From assembly GCA_964654155.1 (NCBI GenBank), contig CAZZGL010000029.1, positions 1 to 15,100 on the forward strand: DNA of 15,100 nucleotides, given 5' to 3'. Made by a program: the position numbers and the translations under genes. The notes below the pieces were generated by a model that searched no databases, was not told the origin of the DNA, and worked only from the letters and a program-made list of their open reading frames with translations. The stretch comes from CAG-826 sp964654155 (GTDB taxonomy: Bacteria; Bacillota_I; Bacilli_A; RFN20; CAG-826). The stretch's first letter is position 1; each line of letters starts with the position of its first letter. Shown in pieces: positions 1 through 5,665 of the stretch.

Positions 1-175
1 CATTTAATTTTCTTCCAATCTTTACATTGCTTATTACTAAACAAAAAATAGCCTCTTTAGAAGTCAATCTGACCTTTAGCAAGACTATGTAAAATTACAA
101 AAAAGTGATTATTAAATTCAATATTAACTAGGAAATTAAATTTGTTTTTGCTAATCTTATAACTAGGTGATATTA

Positions 176-835
176 ATGAATTGGGAAGATTTTTTTAAAA
201 ATGAAGATAAAAAAGATTATATGATTCAACTAAAAGAATTTTTGGATGAAGAGTATAAAGCATATACTATATTTCCACCTCGTGAATTAATGTATAACGC
301 TTTTAAATTAACACCTTTTGAAAAAGTGAAAATGGTGATAATTGGGCAAGATCCTTATCATGAACCTCATCAAGCAATGGGACTTTCTTTTTCTGTTCCT
401 AAAGGTGTTGAATTACCGCCAAGTTTAAAGAATATTTATAAGGAAATTGAAAATGATTTGAATATTAAAATGTTCTCTAATGGTGATTTAACTTATTTAG
501 CTAAACAAGGCGTTTTATTACTTAATGCAATTCTCACAGTAAGAGAAAAAGAGGCATTATCACATGATAAAAAGGGTTATGATACTTTATTGAAGAATGC
601 CTTATTATACTTAGATAAAAGTAATCAACCGATTGTTTTTGTTTTGTGGGGAAGATTTGCAAGAAATTTGAAAAAATACATAACCAATCCTAATCGTCTT
701 ATTTTAGAATCGAACCATCCTTCTCCTTTAAGCGCAAATAGAGGAGGCTTTTTTGGAAATCATCATTTTTCGAAAGCAAATCAATATTTGTTAGAGCATG
801 GATTAACTCCAATTGATTATCAAAATCAAGAATAA
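176..835 (+). CDS. ung: Uracil-DNA glycosylase (family 1, UNG)
   Basis: This 219-residue enzyme removes uracil from DNA by cleaving the N-glycosidic bond, starting base-excision repair in the cytoplasm. The water-activating motif GQDPYH is at residues 57-62 with the catalytic Asp at 59. It is followed by the uracil-pocket stretch around GLSFSVP, the LLLN segment near 114-117, and the DNA-intercalating loop HPSPLSA at 181-187 with the catalytic His at 181. Length matches the family. I chose the ATG at 176 over an in-frame GTG at 167, because that GTG lies inside the ribosome binding site AGGTGAT (165-171). No convincing promoter was found in the 175 bases upstream. The neighbour gerQ converges from the other strand, and I recall ung and gerQ (ywdL) also lying close together in Bacillus subtilis. 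Identification is secure. Confidence 0.97.
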   Translation: MNWEDFFKNEDKKDYMIQLKEFLDEEYKAYTIFPPRELMYNAFKLTPFEKVKMVIIGQDPYHEPHQAMGLSFSVPKGVELPPSLKNIYKEIENDLNIKMFSNGDLTYLAKQGVLLLNAILTVREKEALSHDKKGYDTLLKNALLYLDKSNQPIVFVLWGRFARNLKKYITNPNRLILESNHPSPLSANRGGFFGNHHFSKANQYLLEHGLTPIDYQNQE

Positions 836-842
836 AATAAAA

Positions 843-860
843 AAAGCCCATGGAGGCTTT
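843..860 (-). terminator. Terminator between ung and gerQ, probably bidirectional
   Basis: A 6-bp perfect stem AAAGCC/GGCTTT (843-848 with 855-860) closes a 6-base loop. On the minus strand it is followed by a T-rich run, the complement of the A-rich stretch 833-845, so it best fits the end of the gerQ transcript. For ung, reading the other way, the trailing T run is poor (CTTATTCTGG). It may still slow polymerase, but this is weaker. Confidence 0.7.
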
Positions 861-861
861 C

Positions 862-1284
862 TTATTCTGGTATTTCTACATAATTGACATAAACACCAAC
901 AATTGCAACTAATTGTTTGTTTTCAACATCTCTTAAAATCACTTGGTCATTTGCGGCATACATTAAATTTCCTTCAAAAATGACATCATGCCATTTTGCT
1001 GAATCGGGGAAACTACAATATACTTTCATTCTTTTTCCGACAAAGTTTTCTAATGAGGTATTAAATGTTACAGGCGATTCTGAAGTATAAGGATTATAAT
1101 TTCCTTCTTGTGAGCCCTGACCATTAGGTAATGGAGGCTGATTTCCATTTACTTGACCCATTTGTCCTCCTTGATAAGGAGTTTGGCCGTTAAATTGACC
1201 TTGACCATATGGGGCTCCTGGTTCTATGCCACCGGCTTGATAAGGATTACCATAATATGATGGTGGTGGTTTTATTCTATCCAT
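862..1284 (-). CDS. gerQ: GerQ-like spore coat protein (YwdL family)
   Basis: This 140-residue protein has two parts. Residues 1-72 are low-complexity, rich in Pro, Gly, Gln, Asn and Tyr, with repeated PYGQ/PYQGG-like units. Residues 73-140 form a compact domain (from TFNTSLENFVGKRMKVYCSF to the C-terminal YVNYVEIPE) that resembles the C-terminal domain of Bacillus GerQ, including the aspartate/valine-rich middle and the hydrophobic VYVNYVEI end. In Bacillus, GerQ is an inner-coat protein cross-linked by transglutaminase through N-terminal lysines and needed for localisation of the cortex hydrolase CwlJ. Here only one lysine (K5) lies in the N-terminal tail. The start is supported by AAGGAGAG at 1295-1302 on the minus strand. 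No cwlJ-like gene is in view and I could not find a clear sporulation-sigma promoter. Bacillus GerQ is longer (about 180 residues, from memory). Family assignment is by pattern recognition; the role in this organism is inferred. Confidence 0.78.
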   Translation of the reverse strand: MDRIKPPPSYYGNPYQAGGIEPGAPYGQGQFNGQTPYQGGQMGQVNGNQPPLPNGQGSQEGNYNPYTSESPVTFNTSLENFVGKRMKVYCSFPDSAKWHDVIFEGNLMYAANDQVILRDVENKQLVAIVGVYVNYVEIPE

Positions 1285-1384
1285 AATTAAATATCTCTCC
1301 TTTTATTTATCTAATAGATTTTACGAATAAAAGACAGAAAATAGACCTAATAATGATTGAAATATTTAAAGCAAAGTGCTACTA

Positions 1385-1470
1385 TGACTTCGGGAGCTTA
1401 CGGGAAGTAGGCTGAGAGTATCTTTATTCCAAGATAGACCATACCTGATCCAGGTAATGCTGGCGTAGGA
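1385..1470 (+). promoter_or_regulatory. TPP riboswitch aptamer (THI element)
   Basis: The conserved core of the thiamine pyrophosphate aptamer is readable. P3 is GCTTAC/GTAGGC (1396-1401 with 1407-1412), running into the invariant CTGAGA (1412-1417). A variable stem TATCTT/AAGATA follows (1419-1424 with 1431-1436), then GACC. The second sensor arm has ACCTGATC (1443-1450), P5 CCAG/CTGG (1450-1453 with 1460-1463) and the signature GCGTAGGA (1463-1470). The 5' boundary is approximate because a strong P1 is not obvious. It sits directly upstream of thiT, so TPP binding should shut off thiamine uptake. Recognition of the class is secure. Confidence 0.95.
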
Positions 1471-1482
1471 TTTTTTTATTTC

Positions 1483-1504
1483 CTCCGTTGGCGGAGATTT
1501 TTTT
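1483..1504 (+). terminator. Riboswitch-controlled intrinsic terminator
   Basis: A short stem CTCCG/CGGAG (1483-1487 with 1492-1496) with loop TTGG is followed by seven T residues (1498-1504), just before the thiT ribosome binding site. Its 5' arm can instead pair with the 3' end of the aptamer: 1460-1470 with 1481-1491, 10 of 11 positions including three G-U pairs. That gives a simple ligand-dependent terminator/antiterminator switch. The stem is only 5 bp, so termination may be partial. Confidence 0.8.
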
Positions 1505-1525
1505 GTTTAAAGGGAGGAATAAAAA

Positions 1526-2068
1526 ATGAGTAAAACAAACAAAATTGTCTTCACCGCTTTAATGGTTTCGGCTGCATTTACAATTGCAGTAGTGATGAAA
1601 TTAATACCATTTACAAAATTAGGAGCAAGTGGCGGTTCGCTCTCATTAGCAATGCTACCAATTTTTATTGTCGGTTTCACATTAGGAACGAAATATGGGG
1701 TTTTAGCTGGTGTAGTATATGCAATTATCAATTTCTTTTTTGATGGATATGGCTATCATTGGGCCTCAATCATCTTTGATTATCTTTTAGCGTTTGGCTG
1801 CTTAGGTATATGCGGATTATTTAAAAACATAGCTTTAAAAGATGAAAAACCTATTAATTATATATTCTTTTCAATTGGAATTATTATTCCGTGTATATGC
1901 CGATTTGTAATGCATACAATAGCGGGAACTTTGGCATGGGAAACACCACTAATTGCATCCGCAATATATAATGCACCATATGTCTTTTTGTCGATGGTTT
2001 TATGCATAGTTGTTGGCATTTTGATTTTCCCATATTTAAGAAAAATTAAAATGAAATATTCTGATTAA
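1526..2068 (+). CDS. thiT: Thiamine-specific ECF transporter S component ThiT (YuaJ)
   Basis: This 180-residue integral membrane protein has about six hydrophobic segments. It is the substrate-binding S component of an energy-coupling-factor transporter that captures thiamine and works with shared EcfT/EcfA1/EcfA2 subunits encoded elsewhere. Family signs are SLSLAMLP (38-45), matching the ThiT SLGMIPI element, and DYLLAF (85-90), where lactococcal ThiT has EYLIAF. The thiamine-pocket region RFVMHTIAG follows with H130, then W138, Y148 and N149. The pocket acidic residue is Asp rather than Glu at 85, a conservative change. The start has a strong ribosome binding site, AGGGAGG at 1511-1517. The TPP riboswitch immediately upstream independently supports a thiamine substrate. 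No clear terminator follows, but the next gene has its own promoter. Confidence 0.94.
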   Translation: MSKTNKIVFTALMVSAAFTIAVVMKLIPFTKLGASGGSLSLAMLPIFIVGFTLGTKYGVLAGVVYAIINFFFDGYGYHWASIIFDYLLAFGCLGICGLFKNIALKDEKPINYIFFSIGIIIPCICRFVMHTIAGTLAWETPLIASAIYNAPYVFLSMVLCIVVGILIFPYLRKIKMKYSD

Positions 2069-2137
2069 AATAGTAATGTTAAGTAATGATTAAGTTCTTT
2101 TAAAACAAAGAAAATTATTTAATCTAGTAGTTCTTCA

Positions 2138-2146
2138 TGCTATAAT
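2138..2146 (+). promoter_or_regulatory. Extended -10 promoter for the 2175 gene
   Basis: TG-C-TATAAT (2138-2146) is a perfect -10 with the extended TGn element; the -35 region near 2118-2123 is weak. Transcription would start near 2153. This makes the upstream in-frame TTG at 2151 an implausible start and supports the ATG at 2175, behind the GGGAGGAC ribosome binding site at 2160-2167. Confidence 0.75.
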
Positions 2147-2174
2147 ACCGTTGTTTAACGGGAGGACAATTGTT

Positions 2175-3170
2175 ATGGATGAGAATAAAGAAATTGTTGA
2201 AGTTGAAACAATTGATGTTGAAAAAACTGAAACAGAAGAAATAATTGAAACAGAAGAAAAAATAGAAAAAAAAGATATTTCTGTATCTAACAATTTAAAT
2301 AAAATAGAAGAAAAAAGAAAGGCATTTTGGAAAGCGTATTGCGACCAAAGAAAAACTAATAATTGGGTTATTATCCCTACAGTTATCGTATCATTTTTAA
2401 TTTTTATTTTATTAGCTAGTCATTATTTTATAGCGCTTTTGATTGTCGCAGCAATTATGGTTTGTTTCTATATATATACAAGCAAAGTTAAAAAGAAAAT
2501 CGATGATTTATTGCAAGCCTATGTTAAAGATTATTATGAATTATTTAATGGCTACACTCTTAATTCAAAAAACATAACAGAAATTAGCTATAATCAAGAA
2601 GAAAAACTTGAAAAGAAAGAATTTTCGAATGCTGGATTTATTTTAGATATTCATTCTACCAATAGTAGAAATGTTGTTCATGGAAGAATGTTTAATCAAA
2701 AATTTAAAGTTTCTGATATGGTTGCGAAGGTTTTAGTTAATAAAAAAGAAGAAACATGCTTTTTAGGTAAGTTTTTTATAGTTGAAGCATTAGAAGAAAC
2801 GGAATATAAAACGGTTATTTATATAAAACCACATGATGATAATGGCTCTGGACCAAATAATATTGGTGGGTTAGATGAAATGAAGGATTTGGGATGTGGA
2901 GATAATATAGTTGTCTGGTCAAATGATCCGCAAGCAAAAAAGATTTTTTCTAAAAAAGTAATTTCTGCATTACAAGATTTTGATCCAAATAAAGATTTAG
3001 TCGATGTTGCTATTAGTATAATTGGTGACAAAATATATTTGGCATTAAGCTATGAAAATGATTTAATGGTACTTCCTTCTAAGGATCCTTTAGTGGAAAA
3101 GCCAATAGAACAATATAAAGCTGATATTGGAAAAGTTGAAACTTTGATGAAGGCATTGCTAAAGATATAA
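2175..3170 (+). CDS. Membrane-anchored protein of unknown function, possibly DUF3137-like
   Basis: I do not recognise a function. The 331-residue product starts with a highly acidic, Glu/Thr-rich tail (about residues 1-34, repeated ETEE/EKTE units). A short basic helix follows, then two close hydrophobic segments (about 64-82 and 84-101) that would form a membrane hairpin. A soluble domain of about 230 residues ends the protein. In this domain the alternation of ISYNQEEK, a region of GRMFNQKFKVSDM type, FLGKFFIVEA and YIKPHDD resembles the layout of DUF3137 proteins, a family without established function. That match is from memory and should be treated as tentative. With no signal peptide and a KVKKK stretch after the second hydrophobic segment, both tails are probably cytoplasmic. 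It is a single-gene unit with its own promoter and terminator. Confidence 0.8.
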   Translation: MDENKEIVEVETIDVEKTETEEIIETEEKIEKKDISVSNNLNKIEEKRKAFWKAYCDQRKTNNWVIIPTVIVSFLIFILLASHYFIALLIVAAIMVCFYIYTSKVKKKIDDLLQAYVKDYYELFNGYTLNSKNITEISYNQEEKLEKKEFSNAGFILDIHSTNSRNVVHGRMFNQKFKVSDMVAKVLVNKKEETCFLGKFFIVEALEETEYKTVIYIKPHDDNGSGPNNIGGLDEMKDLGCGDNIVVWSNDPQAKKIFSKKVISALQDFDPNKDLVDVAISIIGDKIYLALSYENDLMVLPSKDPLVEKPIEQYKADIGKVETLMKALLKI

Positions 3171-3179
3171 ATAAATTGT

Positions 3180-3204
3180 GTAGGATTTCGGTCCTACTTT
3201 TTTT
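3180..3204 (+). terminator. Intrinsic terminator after the 2175 gene
   Basis: A perfect 6-bp stem GTAGGA/TCCTAC (3180-3185 with 3192-3197) with loop TTTCGG is followed by seven T residues (3198-3204). It lies 10 bases after the stop codon and separates this gene from the hydrogenase operon. Confidence 0.9.
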
Positions 3205-3227
3205 ATTAAGTTTTTCTTGTGAGAAAA

Positions 3228-3264
3228 TTAATATATTGAAATATATTAAGAACTCTTGTAGAAT
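3228..3264 (+). promoter_or_regulatory. hydCBA promoter with overlapping inverted-repeat operator candidate
   Basis: The -35 TTGAAA (3236-3241) and -10 TAGAAT (3259-3264) are separated by 17 bases, a good sigma-A promoter. The -35 box is at the centre of a perfect inverted repeat with 10-base arms TTAATATATT (3228-3237) and AATATATTAA (3240-3249) around a GA spacer. Such placement would let a dimeric repressor block polymerase. The dyad is made only of A and T, so chance occurrence is more likely than for a mixed sequence. The promoter is well supported; the operator is inferred. Confidence 0.75.
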
Positions 3265-3299
3265 AAATACGGACATTTAAAGAAGCAGGAGGGCATATT

Positions 3300-3788
3300 A
3301 TGGCTCATTTAAGTGAGGCTGCGGTAGCTAAAATTAAAGAGATCATTAACCGCTATAAGGATGAAACAACTCCTTTAATGATGATCTTAAGTGACATCCA
3401 AAAAGAATATGGCTATATTCCTTTGGAAGTTCAAGAAATTGTTTCTGAAGCAACTGGAATTTCAGTCGCAGAAATTTACGGTGTTGTCACTTTCTATTCA
3501 TTCTTCTCACTCAAACCAAAAGGATTGTATGTTATTGGTGTTTGTTTGGGAACAGCTTGTTATGTTAAGGGAGCACAACAAGTTATTGACAAATTCTCTG
3601 AAGTCTTAGGTATTAGTGCTGGTCAAACAACCGAAGACGGATTGTTCACAATCGATGCATTGCGCTGCATCGGTGCATGTGGTATTGCACCAGCGGTTTC
3701 AATTAATGGCAAGGTTTATCCAAAAGTTGCTGTTAATGAAATTCCAAAGATTATTGCTGAATATCGTGCATTAGGAGGTGAACAATAA
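3300..3788 (+). CDS. hydC: NADH-linked [FeFe]-hydrogenase, HydC / NuoE-like [2Fe-2S] subunit
   Basis: This 162-residue subunit is a thioredoxin-fold [2Fe-2S] protein of the NuoE/HndA/HydC family, with an N-terminal helical bundle followed by the cluster domain. The four cluster ligands are visible as C82 and C87 (VCLGTAC) and C123 and C127 (RCIGAC). In trimeric hydrogenases this subunit sits next to the flavin subunit and takes part in electron transfer to or from NAD(H). The start is well marked by AGGAGGG (3287-3293). It is the first gene of a three-gene operon. Its stop shares one base with the hydB start (TAATG, 3786-3790), implying translational coupling. A complex I origin is unlikely because the next genes are a hydrogenase-type NuoF and an H-cluster protein. 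Confidence 0.95.
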   Translation: MAHLSEAAVAKIKEIINRYKDETTPLMMILSDIQKEYGYIPLEVQEIVSEATGISVAEIYGVVTFYSFFSLKPKGLYVIGVCLGTACYVKGAQQVIDKFSEVLGISAGQTTEDGLFTIDALRCIGACGIAPAVSINGKVYPKVAVNEIPKIIAEYRALGGEQ

Positions 3789-5653
3789 TGCTTCGTACTA
3801 TTGAAGAATTTAATGAAAAAGTTAAATCATGTTCAACTTGCTTAAAGCATAAATTTGGTGGAGAACCAGGTAAACGTTCAATCGTTTTATGTGGAGGTAC
3901 TGGATGTTTATCAAGTAATTCTGCAGAAATTAAAGAAAAATTTGATGAAATTATCAAAGCAAAAGGACTTCAAGATTCAGTCACTTGCAATATTGTTGGT
4001 TGCTTTGGTTTCTGTTCTCAAGGACCATTCGTTAAAATTTTCCCAGAGGACACACTTTATCGTTTAGTAAAAATTGAAGATGTTGAGGAAATTATTGAAA
4101 AAGATATTATTGGTCATGAAGTTGTTGAAAGATTATTATTTGTCGATCCAGCAACACACGAAAAAGTTGCAAAACAAGATGATATTAATTTCTATAAAAA
4201 ACAAGTTCGTATTGCTTTACATGGATGTGGACAAATTAACCCAGAAAATATCGATGAAGCATTAGGTAATGGCGCTTTCCAAGGCTTAGTTCGTGCATTA
4301 GGAATGAAACGCGAAGATGTAATTAAAGAAGTTTTAGATGCAGGATTAAGAGGCCGTGGAGGCGGTGGATTCCCAACCGGACGTAAATGGCAATTTGCTT
4401 TCGCTCAAGAAAACGATACAAAATATGTTGTTTGTAATGGTGACGAAGGTGACCCAGGTGCGTTTATGGACCGTTCTATTTTAGAAGGAAATCCATTGAA
4501 TGTTATTGAAGGTATGATGATTGCAGGTTATGCAATCGGTGCACAAAACGGTTATTTCTATGTTCGTGCTGAATATCCAATCGCAGTCAGTCGTTTAAGA
4601 TCCGCGATTGCTCAAGCTAAAGAATTAGGTTTGCTTGGTGAAAATATTTTAGGCACAGGATTTAATTTTGATGTTCATATTCGCTTAGGAGCTGGAGCTT
4701 TTGTTTGTGGCGAAGAAACAGCATTATTAAACTCAATCGAAGGTCAAAGAGGTATGCCTCGTCCACGCCCACCATTCCCAGCTGTCAAGGGATTATGGCA
4801 AAAACCAACTATTATTAACAATGTTGAAACTTTAGCATGTGTTCCTTATATCTTAAGAGAAGGAGCTGCTAAATTCGCAAGCATTGGTACTGAGAGATCG
4901 AAAGGTACAAAAGTTTTTGCTCTTGGTGGAAAAATTAACAATGTCGGTTTGGTTGAAATTCCAATGGGAACAACTCTCCGTGAATTAATTTATGATATCG
5001 GTGGAGGAATTCCAAATGGTAAGAAATTTAAAGCGATTCAAACTGGAGGACCTTCAGGTGGTTGTTTAACTGCAGAAAATTTAGATACTCCAATTGATTT
5101 TGATAACTTAGTTGCTCTTGGATCTATGATGGGTTCAGGTGGCGCAATTGTCATGGATGAAGATAACTGTATGGTAGATGTTGCTAAATTCTATCTTGAA
5201 TTTACATATGATGAATCCTGTGGTAAATGCTCTCCATGTCGTATTGGTACAAAGAGAATGTTAGAAATTCTTACTAAGATTACTGAAGGCAGAGGAACAT
5301 TAGATGATTTAGAAGCATTAGAAGAATTAGCGGCTTCGGTTCAAGCTGGTTCTTTATGTGGCTTAGGACAAACCGCTCCTAACCCAATTCTTTCAACTTT
5401 AACACATTTCCGCGATGAATATATCGCTCACATAGTTGATAAGAAATGTCCTGCTAAAGTTTGTAAGAAATTAATGAGATACTACATTGTTCCAGAAAAA
5501 TGTAAGAAATGTAGTCTATGTTCACGTCATTGTCCAGTTAATGCAATTACTGGTCAAGTCGGTAAAACAGTATTTGAAATTGATCCAATTAAATGTATTA
5601 AATGTGGCATGTGTATTTCTTCATGTAAATTTGGTGCCATTATTAAACAATAG
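3788..5653 (+). CDS. hydB: NADH-linked [FeFe]-hydrogenase, HydB / NuoF-like flavoprotein subunit
   Basis: This 621-residue subunit carries the NAD(H) and FMN sites. Domains in order: an N-terminal thioredoxin-like [2Fe-2S] domain with C35, C40, C72 and C76 (related to HndB, here fused); and the NuoF core with the glycine-rich flavin/nucleotide motif GRGGGGFPTGRKW at 189-201 and a second region around CNGDEGDPGAF (216-226). An SLBB-like segment around 385-425 comes next, then the NuoF [4Fe-4S] site with C478, C481, C484 and C524. The protein ends in a ferredoxin-like pair of [4Fe-4S] clusters (C572, C575, C578, C582 and C603, C606, C609, C613). This is the layout of HydB in electron-bifurcating hydrogenases, where the flavin links NADH, ferredoxin and the H-cluster subunit. 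A near-consensus ribosome binding site, AGGAGGTG (3773-3780), lies in the end of hydC. Every expected ligand is present. Confidence 0.95.
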   Translation: MLRTIEEFNEKVKSCSTCLKHKFGGEPGKRSIVLCGGTGCLSSNSAEIKEKFDEIIKAKGLQDSVTCNIVGCFGFCSQGPFVKIFPEDTLYRLVKIEDVEEIIEKDIIGHEVVERLLFVDPATHEKVAKQDDINFYKKQVRIALHGCGQINPENIDEALGNGAFQGLVRALGMKREDVIKEVLDAGLRGRGGGGFPTGRKWQFAFAQENDTKYVVCNGDEGDPGAFMDRSILEGNPLNVIEGMMIAGYAIGAQNGYFYVRAEYPIAVSRLRSAIAQAKELGLLGENILGTGFNFDVHIRLGAGAFVCGEETALLNSIEGQRGMPRPRPPFPAVKGLWQKPTIINNVETLACVPYILREGAAKFASIGTERSKGTKVFALGGKINNVGLVEIPMGTTLRELIYDIGGGIPNGKKFKAIQTGGPSGGCLTAENLDTPIDFDNLVALGSMMGSGGAIVMDEDNCMVDVAKFYLEFTYDESCGKCSPCRIGTKRMLEILTKITEGRGTLDDLEALEELAASVQAGSLCGLGQTAPNPILSTLTHFRDEYIAHIVDKKCPAKVCKKLMRYYIVPEKCKKCSLCSRHCPVNAITGQVGKTVFEIDPIKCIKCGMCISSCKFGAIIKQ

Positions 5654-5665
5654 GAGGTAAGAACA

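Noticed and set aside
1..3. CAT at the window edge could be the start codon of a minus-strand gene running off the left end.
   Set aside because: No coding sequence is visible beyond the edge, and the upstream ribosome binding site (GGAAGA-like) and promoter are weak, so it cannot be supported.
167..175. GTG start giving ung three extra residues.
   Set aside because: The GTG is within the ribosome binding site that serves the ATG at 176.
1358..1385. TTGAAA and TACTAT with a 16-base spacer as the thiT promoter.
   Set aside because: Transcription would begin near 1392, inside the 5' part of the TPP aptamer, so the true start must lie further upstream; no better pair was clear.
1507..1731. Minus-strand open frame of 74 codons over thiT.
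   Set aside because: It is a shadow of the well-supported thiT gene, with no ribosome binding site and no family resemblance. The same applies to the other short frames lying over hydB, hydA, clpB, cysS and nusG.
2151..2174. TTG start giving eight extra residues to the membrane protein.
   Set aside because: It lies at or before the transcription start predicted from TATAAT at 2141-2146 and has no ribosome binding site.
2160..2300. Glu-rich repeated coding segment as a tandem repeat element.
   Set aside because: Units are irregular and short; it is low-complexity acidic protein sequence rather than a DNA repeat.
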